Positions 44,571 to 53,953 of a stretch of DNA of 64,000 nucleotides are shown here, in pieces; position 1 is the first letter of the stretch; each line of letters opens with the position of its first letter. Position numbers and translations under genes: made by a program. Below the pieces are notes generated by a model. That model was not told the DNA's origin. It saw only the letters and a program-made list of their open reading frames with translations, and did not search any database. Location of the stretch: positions 434,001 to 498,000 of the forward strand of contig NZ_FWFR01000003.1 of the NCBI RefSeq assembly GCF_900172325.1. Direction: 5' to 3'. The DNA is from Oceanibacterium hippocampi. Its GTDB lineage: Bacteria; Pseudomonadota; Alphaproteobacteria; Sneathiellales; Sneathiellaceae.

Positions 44571-45038
44571 TCAGAGCGTCCGGGACAGGCGCGGCAGGAA
44601 CCGGCCCGGAATCGCGGTCGAGACCGCCACCCCGCAGCGCGTCATGCCACCACGTTCATAGAATCCCGCCGCATGCGGATCGGCGTCGACCACAAGCCTC
44701 CGCATCCCCGCCCGACGGGCCCGCGCGATCAGGTCGCGCCACAGCAGGCCGCCGAGGCCGCGGCCGATCCATTCGGGCGCGACGAAGAAGTTCTCGATCA
44801 CGCCGTCGGACGGCTCGCCGCCAAGCTGATAGAAGCCGGCCCGCAGATCGCCGGCAACGGCCAGACGGAAATCACCGGCTGCAACCTCGTCCGGGGTGAA
44901 GCTCAGCACCGTCCGGCAGGCCTCCATGAAGGACGGGTCGTAGCCCCAGTATGCCTTGGACCGAAAGGCGATATCACCCAGGAGGCCGGCTTCGGAGGGC
45001 ACGGCATCCCGGAACTCGAATTGCTCAGTATCGGTCAT
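44571..45038 (-). CDS. GNAT family N-acetyltransferase
   Basis: A 155-residue acetyltransferase. The coenzyme A-binding motif reads IENFFVAPEWIGRGLGGLLWRDLIARARRAGM (Q/RxxGxG/A region RGLGG), followed by VVDADPHAAGFYERGGM, both standard for the fold. The acceptor substrate is unknown. ATG at 45038 gives the domain start; the frame continues further upstream over the divergent ligase gene and is not used. Confidence 0.85.
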   Translation of the reverse strand: MTDTEQFEFRDAVPSEAGLLGDIAFRSKAYWGYDPSFMEACRTVLSFTPDEVAAGDFRLAVAGDLRAGFYQLGGEPSDGVIENFFVAPEWIGRGLGGLLWRDLIARARRAGMRRLVVDADPHAAGFYERGGMTRCGVAVSTAIPGRFLPRLSRTL

Positions 45039-45203
45039 CGCGCGAGCGGCCCCTTCAAGGATGCAGCCTGTTCGAATCTCGCGGGCAAGATCCGGCCCCG
45101 TCAAGCCCTCAGGGCGACCGCGCTGCGCGCATTCGGGACTTGCCATGCCGGGGCGGCTGCGGCCAGTCTCGACGCAAAGAAGGGCGAAACGGGGGATAAT
45201 GCG

Positions 45204-46757
45204 ATGACGGCGGCATTGACGGTGGCGGAAGTGACGCGGCGACACGCCGCCGACCGGGGCGGGCAGACGGCGCTCGTTTTCGGCGATCGGGCGACCGACT
45301 TCGCGACCCTCGATCGCCTCGCCAGCCAGATCGCCAACGGCCTGATCGCCGCCAGGCTCCAGGCCCAGGCGCGGGTTGCCGTGCTCGCCAGGAACAGCGA
45401 CAGCTATCTCGAGATCATGTTCGGATGCGCCAAGGCGAACTGCGTCCTGGTGCCGGTCAACTGGCGCCTCGCCCCTCCCGAAATCGCCTTCATCATCCAG
45501 GACGCCGATACCGAGTTCCTGTTCGTCGGACCGGAGTTCGAATCCATCCTGGCGGTTCTCGAGGAGGCAGGCCGCCTGCCCGCCCACGTCGTTCGTCTGG
45601 CGGAGAGCGGCGAGAGCCGCTACCGGCCTTGGCGCGACCGGCAATCCCCCGCCGATCCGGGCCTAGTTCCGGCTGCGGACGACGTCGTCATGCAGCTCTA
45701 TACCAGCGGTACGACCGGTCATCCGAAAGGCGCGCAACTCACCAACGGCAACGTCCTGGGCGATCTCGACGTCTGCATCCGGAACTGGGACACCCGGCCC
45801 GGCGAGGATGTGACGGTTGTCGTCATGCCGCTGTTCCACATCGCCGGCATCGGCTGGGCGCTTCACCTTCTCGCCATCGGCGGGACCTGTGTCGTGCTGC
45901 CCGATGTCGAGCCGAAGGCAATCCTCGACGCCATCGCCCGACACCGGGTCACCACGACGATCCTCGTGCCGGCGGTGATCCTGATGGTCCTGCAGGATCC
46001 GGAAAGCCGGCGTACGGACTTTTCTAGCCTGCGCAGCCTGTTCTACGGTGCCTCGCCGATCCCGCTCGACTTGCTGCGCCGGGCCATGCAGGTGATCGGC
46101 TGCCAGTTCATCCAGCTTTACGGCCTGACCGAGACAACCGGGGCGATTACCTATCTGGCACCCGGGGATCACGACCCGGAAGGGACGGCCCGGATGCGCT
46201 CCTGCGGCCGCGAGATGGAACCCGGCACGGTTCGCGTGGTCGATGCCGAGGGCAACGATGTCGCGCCGGGCGAAGTCGGCGAAGTGATCTATCGCGGCAC
46301 ACGGCTGATGAAGGGCTACTGGAACCTGCCCCAGGCCGATGCCGCGGCGATCCGCGACGGCTGGTTCCATTCCGGCGATGCCGGCTACGTCGACCCGGAC
46401 GGCTATGTCTACATCCATGACCGGGTCAAGGACATGATCGTCTCGGGTGGCGAGAACGTCTATCCGGCGGAAGTCGAAAGCGCGCTCTTTGGCCATCCGG
46501 ACATCGCCGACGTCGCCGTCATCGGCGTTCCGGACGAACGCTGGGGGGAGACGGTCAAGGCGATCGTCGTGCCGGCTCCGGGCACCTCGCCGAGCGAGGC
46601 CGATATCATCGATTTCGCGCGCGGCCGGATCGCCGGCTTCAAGCTGCCGAAATCGGTCGATTTCGTCGACGCCCTGCCGCGCAACCCGTCCGGCAAGATT
46701 CTCAAGCGGGAACTGCGCAGGCCCTACTGGGAGAACCGGGAGCGCCAGGTCAACTGA
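45204..46757 (+). CDS. Acyl-CoA synthetase (AMP-binding)
   Basis: A 517-residue ANL ligase, the fourth in this window. Motifs: LYTSGTTGHPKGAQLTN, MPLFHIAGIGWAL, QLYGLTETTGAITYL, WFHSGDAGYVDPDGYVYIHDRVKDMIVSGGENVYPAE and the catalytic lysine segment LPRNPSGKILKRELR. The ATG at 45204 has GGGGGAT upstream; the frame runs open over the divergent GNAT gene without coding sense. It converges on the carboxyltransferase gene with a 21-base gap; the acyl-CoA it makes could be that enzyme's substrate, which is only a guess. Confidence 0.9.
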   Translation: MTAALTVAEVTRRHAADRGGQTALVFGDRATDFATLDRLASQIANGLIAARLQAQARVAVLARNSDSYLEIMFGCAKANCVLVPVNWRLAPPEIAFIIQDADTEFLFVGPEFESILAVLEEAGRLPAHVVRLAESGESRYRPWRDRQSPADPGLVPAADDVVMQLYTSGTTGHPKGAQLTNGNVLGDLDVCIRNWDTRPGEDVTVVVMPLFHIAGIGWALHLLAIGGTCVVLPDVEPKAILDAIARHRVTTTILVPAVILMVLQDPESRRTDFSSLRSLFYGASPIPLDLLRRAMQVIGCQFIQLYGLTETTGAITYLAPGDHDPEGTARMRSCGREMEPGTVRVVDAEGNDVAPGEVGEVIYRGTRLMKGYWNLPQADAAAIRDGWFHSGDAGYVDPDGYVYIHDRVKDMIVSGGENVYPAEVESALFGHPDIADVAVIGVPDERWGETVKAIVVPAPGTSPSEADIIDFARGRIAGFKLPKSVDFVDALPRNPSGKILKRELRRPYWENRERQVN

Positions 46758-46778
46758 TCCGCTGCCGCCTTCCTGCTT

Positions 46779-48326
46779 TCAGGGCCGCATGCCGAAGCGG
46801 CTCGGCCCCGGACGGCGGAGTGGCGCCGCCAGGTTGGCGAACTCGCACAGAAGCGGCCGGGTATCGCGAGGATCGATGATCTCCTCGACCGAGAAATGCT
46901 CGGCCGAGCGGAAGGGTGAGCGGACCTTGTTGAGACGATCCTCTATTTCCGACCGGAGCGCGACCGGATCGTCGGCCGCGGCCAGATCGGCCTTGTAGGC
47001 CGCCTCGAGCCCGCCTTCGACCGGCAATGAACCCCAGTCGCCGCTCGGCCAGGCATAGCGGAATCGGCACCGTGCGGCATTCGTATGGGCGGCACCGGCG
47101 ACCCCGAAGGCCTTTCTCACCACGACCGAGCACCAGGGGACGGTCGCCTGGTAGATCGCGGACAGGGCCCGGGCGCCGTGGCGGATCGTCGCCGCCTGCT
47201 CCGACGCGGTGCCGATCAGGAACCCAGGACAATCGACCAGGTGGACGACCGGCAGGTGGAAGGTCTCCGCCATGTCGACGAAGCGGGTGATCTTGTGCGA
47301 GGCCGCAGCCGTCCACGCGCCGCCGTAGTGGGACGGCTCGCCGGCCATGACCGCGACCGGCCAGCCGTCGAGACGGGCAAGGCCGGTAATGATCGAACGA
47401 CCCCAGCGCCGCCCGATCTCGAAGAAGCTGTCGCGGTCGAAGACGGCGTCCAGGATCGGCCGCATCCTGTAGATCTTCCGCCGGTTGCGCGGGATCGCGT
47501 CGATCAGGCTGGCATCGCGGCGGCCGGCATCGTCGCTCACCGGCCGGCGCGGCGGCAGTTCGTCGACCGATCGCGGCATGTAGGAGAGAAAGCGTCGCGC
47601 CGCCTGGATCGCCTCGTCCTCGGTCGCGACCTCGTCATCGATGGCACCGTTGCGGGTATGGATGGCACTGCCGCCGAGGCCTTCCTTGTCGACGGTCTCG
47701 CCGGCACCGGCAACGACCGGCGGACCGGCGACGAAAAGCTGCGACAATCCCTTCACCATGACCGAATAGTGGCTGCTGACCGCCCGCGCGGCGCCGAGCC
47801 CGGCGACCGGACCCAGGGCCAGCGAAACCACGGGCACGGTCGCCATGTTGGCGACCACCCATTCCCAGGCCGGGTTGGCGGGAAGGTAGGTGTAGCCTTC
47901 GATCTCGATGCTCTTCACGGAGCCACCGCCACCCGTGCCTTCGATCAGACGGACGATCGGCAGGCGATATTCGTTGGCCATCTGCTCGGCCGCGCCCTGC
48001 TTGCCGCGGATCGAGGCGTCGGAGGCGCCGCCGCGAACGGTGAAGTCGTCGCCGGCGACGACGATCGGCCGACCATCGACAAGACCACGGCCGAACACGA
48101 AATTGGCCGGCATGAAGTCTGCAATCTCGCCCGCCGGGTCATAGGTGGCGCGTCCGGCCAGGGCGCCGACCTCATGAAAGCTGCCGGGATCGAGGAGCCG
48201 ATCGATCCGTTCCCGCACGGTCAACCGCCCGGCATCGTACTGGCGCTTGACCTTGTCGGCCCCGCCCATCCGGCGGGCCAGCGCCTCGCGACGGCGCAGT
48301 TCCTCGATATCCGCTTCCCAGCTCAC
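46779..48326 (-). CDS. Acyl-CoA carboxylase carboxyltransferase (beta) subunit, orphan
   Basis: A 515-residue biotin-dependent carboxyltransferase of the propionyl/methylcrotonyl-CoA carboxylase beta type. The N-terminal half has RLTVRERIDRLLDPGSFHEVG and the oxyanion region, the C-terminal half EAGIARRWGRSIITGLARLDG-type sequence and FGVAGAAHTN. The GTG at 48326 follows GGGGAGGAAGCG. The biotin carboxylase / biotin-carrier subunit that must supply carboxybiotin is not beside it. CoA-ester specificity is unknown. Confidence 0.87.
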   Translation of the reverse strand: MSWEADIEELRRREALARRMGGADKVKRQYDAGRLTVRERIDRLLDPGSFHEVGALAGRATYDPAGEIADFMPANFVFGRGLVDGRPIVVAGDDFTVRGGASDASIRGKQGAAEQMANEYRLPIVRLIEGTGGGGSVKSIEIEGYTYLPANPAWEWVVANMATVPVVSLALGPVAGLGAARAVSSHYSVMVKGLSQLFVAGPPVVAGAGETVDKEGLGGSAIHTRNGAIDDEVATEDEAIQAARRFLSYMPRSVDELPPRRPVSDDAGRRDASLIDAIPRNRRKIYRMRPILDAVFDRDSFFEIGRRWGRSIITGLARLDGWPVAVMAGEPSHYGGAWTAAASHKITRFVDMAETFHLPVVHLVDCPGFLIGTASEQAATIRHGARALSAIYQATVPWCSVVVRKAFGVAGAAHTNAARCRFRYAWPSGDWGSLPVEGGLEAAYKADLAAADDPVALRSEIEDRLNKVRSPFRSAEHFSVEEIIDPRDTRPLLCEFANLAAPLRRPGPSRFGMRP

Positions 48327-48488
48327 CGCTTCCTCCCCGACGTCCGGAGTTCCCGCATCCGGTCCGCAGAGTGCAGCACGAGGAAGCGGCGCGGACCACC
48401 GGAAATGATGCAAAGGCGCTGTTCCAGCCCCTCACCGCCATGATATGTGCGAACCTGGCCTCGCATCCTGACCAATGGAACCTGAGCG

Positions 48489-49766
48489 ATGATTGCCGAG
48501 CATCCGCCTTCCTACTACGCGGCGACCGCCAATCGAACGACCCGCCACGCGTCGCTCGACGGCACGGCCGAGGCCGATGTCTGCATCGTCGGCGGCGGCT
48601 ATACCGGCCTGTCGGCGGCGCTCCATCTGGCCGAACGGGGCTATGACGTCGTCCTTCTGGAAGCGGAGCGGATCGGCTGGGGCGCCTCGGGACGGAACGG
48701 CGGCCAGGTCGGCAGCGGCCAGCGCAAGGAACAGGATGCGCTGGAGAAGATGGTCGGGCGCGACGATGCGCGGCGGCTCTGGCAGCTCGCCGAAGACGCC
48801 AAGGCACTGGTCAAGGACCTGATCCGCCGCCACGACATCGCCTGCGACCTGAAGCCGGGCGTGATCCACGCCGCGCACAACGCCAGGCTCGCGGAAGAGC
48901 TGAAACACTATGCCGAGTTCCTGCAACGGCATTACGACTATCCGCATGTCCGCGCGCTCGACCGCCGGGAGGTCGCCGAGGCGGTCGGCAGCGACGTCTA
49001 TTTCGGCGGCTCAGTCGATCTCGACGCTGCCCACCTGCATCCGTTGAACTACGCCCTCGGCCTCGCGGACGCGGCCAGCGCCGCCGGCGCCCGCCTGCAC
49101 GAGGGAAGCCGGGTGATTCGCCGGACCGCCGACGGGCCGATCCGGGTCGAGACGGCGACCGGCAGCGTTGCCGCGCGCCACCTGATCTTGGCCTGCAACG
49201 GCTACCTGGGAAACCTGGAGCCGGGACTGGCCGGCCACATCATGCCGATCAACAATTTCATCATCGCGACCGAACCGCTCGCCGAGGCCAAAGGCGGCCG
49301 GATCCTCGGCGCCGACATGGCGGTCGCCGACACCAAGTTCGTGATCGACTATTTCCGGCTGTCCGCCGACAAGCGGCTGCTGTTCGGTGGCGGCGAGACC
49401 TACACGTCCCGCTTTCCCGACGATATCGCCGGGTTCGTCCGGAAATACATGCTCAGGGTCTTTCCCGGGCTTTCCGGGGCGGCGATCGACTATGCCTGGG
49501 GCGGCACCCTCGCGGTCACCATGGAGCGGATGCCGCACTTCACGCGGCTCGCCCACGATGTCTATTCCGCGCAGGGCTTTTCCGGACACGGCGTGGCAAT
49601 GGCCACGCTCGCCGGCAAGGTGATCGCCGATGCGGTTGCCGGCACCGCGGAAAGCTTCGATGTCTTCGCCCGCGTTCCGCTGTCGCGATTCCCGGGCGGC
49701 AGGCTGTTGCGGCAACCGCTGCTGATCCTCGGCATGCTCTACTACTCGCTGCGCGACCGCCTCTGA
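48489..49766 (+). CDS. FAD-dependent amine oxidoreductase (PuuB / gamma-glutamylputrescine-oxidase-like)
   Basis: A 425-residue DAO-family flavoprotein. The dinucleotide motif CIVGGGYTGLSAALHLAERG follows an N-terminal PPSYYAATA that is typical of PuuB. RIGWGASGRNGGQVG matches the covalent-type or tight FAD region, and the C-terminus has GFSGHGVAMATLAGK. PuuB oxidises gamma-glutamylputrescine to an aldehyde; related enzymes act on other secondary or primary amines. No other puu gene is near, so the physiological amine is uncertain. Confidence 0.87.
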   Translation: MIAEHPPSYYAATANRTTRHASLDGTAEADVCIVGGGYTGLSAALHLAERGYDVVLLEAERIGWGASGRNGGQVGSGQRKEQDALEKMVGRDDARRLWQLAEDAKALVKDLIRRHDIACDLKPGVIHAAHNARLAEELKHYAEFLQRHYDYPHVRALDRREVAEAVGSDVYFGGSVDLDAAHLHPLNYALGLADAASAAGARLHEGSRVIRRTADGPIRVETATGSVAARHLILACNGYLGNLEPGLAGHIMPINNFIIATEPLAEAKGGRILGADMAVADTKFVIDYFRLSADKRLLFGGGETYTSRFPDDIAGFVRKYMLRVFPGLSGAAIDYAWGGTLAVTMERMPHFTRLAHDVYSAQGFSGHGVAMATLAGKVIADAVAGTAESFDVFARVPLSRFPGGRLLRQPLLILGMLYYSLRDRL

Positions 49767-49898
49767 ACCGGCGCATTGCACCACCCCCTTGGCGCGAGAT
49801 GGATGACATTCATTCAATCTCGGGGGATAGTATGTGCATGAGGTTTCCCTGCCCACGCCGTCACGGCAAGGAACGACGTCAATCGGGGCCGCGTTTGC

Positions 49899-50768
49899 TT
49901 GACGACGACAAACTCCACACGGCCCGACCAGGACGGCCGCGCACCGGGCTCAGACACCGCCGTGCCTGAAACGCTCGACGATTCCCTCGAACCTGTCCTC
50001 GCCAAAGCCATCTCGGGCATGGCTCAGGGCCTGGCGATCTGGCACGGCAGTCTGCGGTTCCGGACGCGCAACCGCGCGTTCCCGGTCGCGGAAGCGGCGG
50101 AGTTGGGAATCGATCACCCAGTTGATTATGTTGAGCTTGCGCTCAGCGATTCCGGGGTCGGCATTCCGGATGACGCGCTGGAGCATGTGTTCGAACCCTT
50201 CTTTACCACAAAGGACATCGGCAAGGGTTCGGGAGTCGGACTTTCCAGGGTCTACGGTTTCGTCCAGCAATCGAAAGGAACGATCTCGATTGCCAGCCGC
50301 CGGGAAGCCGGAACCACTGTCTGTATCCGACTGCCGCGAAGCGAAAAGGATTCCATGATAGAGAGAACGCCGGCATCCACCGCTGAACAGGGTGAGAATG
50401 AAATGATCCTTGTGGTCGAGGACGAACCCGACGTCCGCGCGACGACCGTCGCGCTCCTGCGTATTCTCGGCTACCGCTCGATCGAGGCTGAATCCGGCGC
50501 CCAGGCGATCGAGGTTCTGTCGGGTCGGCAGGATGTCGATATCCTGATTTCCGATATCGGCCTGCCCGGTGGCATGGACGGCCGGGAACTGGCGGAAGCC
50601 GCCCGGAAGCTGCGCCCGACACTGCCGATCCTGTTGATTTCCGGCCATGCCGCCGCCCATTACGAGGACGGCGCGACCCTGCCGGCGCGGATGCAGCTTC
50701 TCGAGAAGCCGTTCCGCAAGAACCAGCTCGGTGACGCGATCAGGTCTCTCATCGATTCGAAGGACTAG
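49899..50768 (+). CDS. Internally deleted hybrid kinase: PAS fragment joined to a partial HATPase and a receiver domain
   Basis: A 289-residue protein read from a TTG. Residues 35-60 (AISGMAQGLAIWHGSLRFRTRNRAF) look like the start of a PAS domain. At about residue 70 it jumps to the G1 box of a kinase ATPase domain (LALSDSGVGIPDDALEHVFEPFFTTK). The phosphoacceptor helix and the N box are absent. The receiver (VVEDEPDVRATTVALL, Asp219, ISGHA, EKPF) is complete. It cannot autophosphorylate, so it is either a decayed kinase whose receiver still works or a designed partner. The SDR start follows its stop by 4 bases. Confidence 0.72.
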   Translation: MTTTNSTRPDQDGRAPGSDTAVPETLDDSLEPVLAKAISGMAQGLAIWHGSLRFRTRNRAFPVAEAAELGIDHPVDYVELALSDSGVGIPDDALEHVFEPFFTTKDIGKGSGVGLSRVYGFVQQSKGTISIASRREAGTTVCIRLPRSEKDSMIERTPASTAEQGENEMILVVEDEPDVRATTVALLRILGYRSIEAESGAQAIEVLSGRQDVDILISDIGLPGGMDGRELAEAARKLRPTLPILLISGHAAAHYEDGATLPARMQLLEKPFRKNQLGDAIRSLIDSKD

Positions 50769-50772
50769 CGCC

Positions 50773-51555
50773 ATGACCCGCACCGACCCCGGAATTGCCT
50801 GGATCACCGGTGCGAGTTACGGAATAGGCCGGGCGGTCGCCCTCAGGCTCGCGGCCGACGGCTGGCGCGTCGCCGCATCGGCTCGCAGCGCCGATGCCCT
50901 GAAGACGCTTGGCGACGAGGCCGGAAGGCTTCCGGGCAGCATCGCCGCCTATCCGCTTGATCTCACCGACGGGCCGGCGATCGCCGCGACGGTCGCGCGG
51001 ATTCGCTCGGACCTCGGCCCGATCGACCAGGCGATCCTGAACGCGGGCAGCCACGAGCCCACGGGCATCGATCCGTTCGAGACAGAGATCTTCGAACGGC
51101 TGATCCGCCTCAACCTGCTCGGCACGGTTCACTGCGTCGACGCGCTGTTGCCCGCGATGCGCGAACGCGGTCGTGGCCGGATCGCCGTTGTCGCCTCCGT
51201 CGTCGGCTATGGCGGGCTTCCCGGAGCCGCCGCCTACGGAATGACGAAGGCCGGCCTGATCAACATGTGCCAGGCGCTTCGTCCCGAACTCGAACGCGCC
51301 GGCATCATCCTCCAGATCGTCAATCCGGGCTTCGTCCGTACGCCGCTGACCGACCGCAACGACTTCCCCATGCCCATGCTGATGGAGGTAGAGGACGCGG
51401 CCGAGGCATTTGTCCGCGGTCTCGCGAGCGATCGCTTCGAGATCGTCTTTCCGCGCCGGTTTGCATTCCTGATGAAGTTGCTCGGCATCCTCCCCTACCC
51501 GCTTTTCTTCGCTGCAACCCGTCGCATGCTGCGCAAGCCGGGCAAGCGGGACTAG
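50773..51555 (+). CDS. SDR family oxidoreductase
   Basis: A 260-residue short-chain dehydrogenase. TGASYGIGRAVAL binds the cofactor; NAGSHEP, the catalytic Ser in VVASVVGYG and the Tyr/Lys in AAYGMTKAGL are in place. The C-terminal 40 residues are hydrophobic and basic (LLGILPYPLFFAATRRML), suggesting membrane contact, as in SDRs acting on lipids. It converges on a cyclopropane-fatty-acid synthase, 8 bases apart, which fits a role in membrane-lipid modification. Confidence 0.87.
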   Translation: MTRTDPGIAWITGASYGIGRAVALRLAADGWRVAASARSADALKTLGDEAGRLPGSIAAYPLDLTDGPAIAATVARIRSDLGPIDQAILNAGSHEPTGIDPFETEIFERLIRLNLLGTVHCVDALLPAMRERGRGRIAVVASVVGYGGLPGAAAYGMTKAGLINMCQALRPELERAGIILQIVNPGFVRTPLTDRNDFPMPMLMEVEDAAEAFVRGLASDRFEIVFPRRFAFLMKLLGILPYPLFFAATRRMLRKPGKRD

Positions 51556-51562
51556 CGACGCC

Positions 51563-52735
51563 TCAGGGACGGCCGAGAGCAATCTGCCGGACATCGATCC
51601 GGCCGTTCCGGAAGCCTGCCTCGCAATAGGCAAGATAGTAGCGCCACAGGCGCCGGAAACGCTCGTCGAACCCCATGGCCAGCAGTTCCGGCCAGGCGCG
51701 TTCGAAGCGCCCGCTCCATTGCGCGAGGGTCGCCGCGTAATCGTGGGCAAAGCCGCTGTCACCCACATAGCTCAGCCCGGCGCGGGCGACCTCCGCGCGG
51801 ATCGCCGCCGGCGAGGGCAGCATGCCGCCCGGGAAAATGTGGCGCTGGACGAAGTCGGTGCCCTTCCGGTAGCCGTCATAGAGGTGGTCGGCGATGGTGA
51901 TCACCTGCATCGCGGCCCGCCCGCCGGGACGCAGCGACATGCGCATCTTGTCGAAGAATTGCGGCCAGTAGGCCTCGCCCACCGCCTCGAACATCTCGAT
52001 CGAGGCAATCCGGTCGTAGGCTCCCTCGACATCGCGGTAATCGCGCTTCTCGACGGCGACGCGCTCGTTCAGGCCGGCCCGGAAAATCCGTTCGGCGGCA
52101 TATTCGTACTGTGCGTCGGAAATCGTGATCGCCGTGATGCGGGCGCCGATCCGCGACGCGGCGAATTCCGCGAAGCCGCCCCAGCCGCAGCCGATCTCGA
52201 GCACGTGATGGCCGTCGCGGATATCGGCGGCCTCGGCGATGCGCCGATACTTTGCCGCCTGGGCGTCGCCGAGCGCCATGTCGGGCGCCTCGAACACGGC
52301 CGACGAATAGGTCATGCTGTCGTCAAGCCAGCGGCGGTAGAACTCGTTGCCGAGATCGTAGTGCGCCCGGATGTTGCGCCGGGCGCCACGCGGGGTGTTC
52401 GCATGCAGGGCGTGATAGATCCATCTGCCGACACGGTAGAGGCGCGAGCCCTCCATTTCGTCACGCCAGCCGCCCATGTTCCGGGCCAGCAGATCGAGCA
52501 GCGCGCGGAGATCGGGAGTGTCGCATTCCCGGGCGATATAGGCTTCGGCAAAGCCGACACTGCCACCGCTCATGAGCCGGCGATAGAAGCGCGGGCTGTC
52601 GATATGCAGTGTTGCTCCCGGTCCCGGCTCAGCCCCCTCGAACCGTCGCCAGCTGCCATCCGGCAGACGAACGCGGAGGCTGCCGCACCGAATTCGGCTG
52701 CCGAGCCGATCCAGAAGATAGCTGGATGCTGTCAT
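51563..52735 (-). CDS. Cyclopropane-fatty-acyl-phospholipid synthase (CFA) family methyltransferase
   Basis: A 390-residue SAM-dependent enzyme. An N-terminal domain (SPRFYRRLMSGGSVGFAEAYIARECDTPDL) precedes HYDLGNEFYRRWLDDSMTYSSAVF, the SAM motif LEIGCGWGGFAEFAAS and YDRIASIEMFEAVGEAYWPQFF. The family adds a methylene or methyl to unsaturated acyl chains of membrane phospholipids. ATG at 52735 chosen. It belongs to the branch often found beside SDR genes; a second CFA-type gene lies at 61025. Confidence 0.9.
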   Translation of the reverse strand: MTASSYLLDRLGSRIRCGSLRVRLPDGSWRRFEGAEPGPGATLHIDSPRFYRRLMSGGSVGFAEAYIARECDTPDLRALLDLLARNMGGWRDEMEGSRLYRVGRWIYHALHANTPRGARRNIRAHYDLGNEFYRRWLDDSMTYSSAVFEAPDMALGDAQAAKYRRIAEAADIRDGHHVLEIGCGWGGFAEFAASRIGARITAITISDAQYEYAAERIFRAGLNERVAVEKRDYRDVEGAYDRIASIEMFEAVGEAYWPQFFDKMRMSLRPGGRAAMQVITIADHLYDGYRKGTDFVQRHIFPGGMLPSPAAIRAEVARAGLSYVGDSGFAHDYAATLAQWSGRFERAWPELLAMGFDERFRRLWRYYLAYCEAGFRNGRIDVRQIALGRP

Positions 52736-52952
52736 GGCGCGCGTCGGCTCCCTGTTGCCCGGCGGCAGGGCGGCGCCGGTCCGCGCTCGAAAATCTAGCG
52801 GCAACGCACCGCATCGACTAGTCAGACTACGCTGATTGCAGAAGAATGGATCGCCAGCCGACCGGCGATCACGCCGGCACCAGGCAATACCGATACAGCG
52901 CGCTGCCACCGCCGCGCTGATCCGCTTTTCCGGATGGAGCGTAAGCCGTAGC

Positions 52953-53840
52953 ATGACGATCCTTCGCCTGCGTCCGCTGATCCCGGCAGTCCTCGCCTTC
53001 GCCCTCCTCCTGTCGGCCTGCTCGCCGCTCGGGATGCTCGACGCGATCGTGCCGAACGAGGGCTACCGGCTGGAAACCGGCATCGCCTATGGCGACGGAC
53101 CGAGGCGGAAACTCGACCTCTACCATCCGGTCGCCGGTGATTCGGACACGGTGATCATTTTCTTCTACGGCGGCAGCTGGAAGCGGGGCGAACGCGCCGA
53201 CTACCGTTTCGTCGGCCAGGCCCTCGCCGCTGCCGGATTTACCGTGGTCATTCCCGACTACCGGCTCTATCCCGAGGTGCGCTTCCCGGCCTTCATGGAT
53301 GACGCGGCCAGGGCGGTCGCCTGGACCCGGCGCCACCTTGTCGCGACGGGCCGGGATCCGGATCGGATCGTGCTCGCCGGACATTCCGCCGGGGCGCACA
53401 TCGCCGCCCTCCTGGCCCTCAACCCGCGCTACCTCGCGGCCGAGGCAGTGCCGCGGACCGCGATCGCCGGCCTTGTCGGGCTGGCTGGCCCGTATGCCTC
53501 CTACATGCAGGACTACGATTCGGTGAAAGCGGTCTTCGCCGGCATCCCGAAGGACGGCAGCCGCCCCTACGATTTCGTCAACGCCGAGGCGCCGCCGACG
53601 CTGCTGCTGCACGGCACCGGCGACGACACGGTCTATCCGCAGAATTCCGAGGAACTGGCGAAGGCACTCCGGGCGCTCGGCGTGCCCGTCGTATACCGCC
53701 CGATCGCCGATATCGGCCATGCGCGCATCCTCATGGACATCGCCGAACCGTTCCGTAACGACCGGACCTTCGCCGCCATCGTCGACTTTGCCGGCAACAG
53801 CGGACCGCGCCTCGCTTCCGGCGCCCGCGTCGGCGACTGA
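52953..53840 (+). CDS. Lipoprotein alpha/beta hydrolase (carboxylesterase)
   Basis: A 295-residue esterase with an N-terminal lipobox: LLLSAC (Cys23) after a hydrophobic leader, so it is probably tethered to the outer or inner membrane. FFYGGSWKRG is the oxyanion region (YGG in place of HGG), LAGHSAGAHIAALLALN the nucleophile elbow, and DIGHARIL the catalytic histidine. It resembles the BD-FAE / kynurenine-formamidase-like esterases. The ATG at 52953 starts the leader; the natural substrate is unknown. Confidence 0.85.
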   Translation: MTILRLRPLIPAVLAFALLLSACSPLGMLDAIVPNEGYRLETGIAYGDGPRRKLDLYHPVAGDSDTVIIFFYGGSWKRGERADYRFVGQALAAAGFTVVIPDYRLYPEVRFPAFMDDAARAVAWTRRHLVATGRDPDRIVLAGHSAGAHIAALLALNPRYLAAEAVPRTAIAGLVGLAGPYASYMQDYDSVKAVFAGIPKDGSRPYDFVNAEAPPTLLLHGTGDDTVYPQNSEELAKALRALGVPVVYRPIADIGHARILMDIAEPFRNDRTFAAIVDFAGNSGPRLASGARVGD

Positions 53841-53953
53841 GGCCGGGCGCGGGGCGCCGGACTATCGTCCCGGCCTGGCCGGCGGACTGTACGGTCGGAA
53901 CGCGAACGCCTAGACTGTCGCCAAGCAATCCGCAATTTCCGAGGAGCCCGCGC

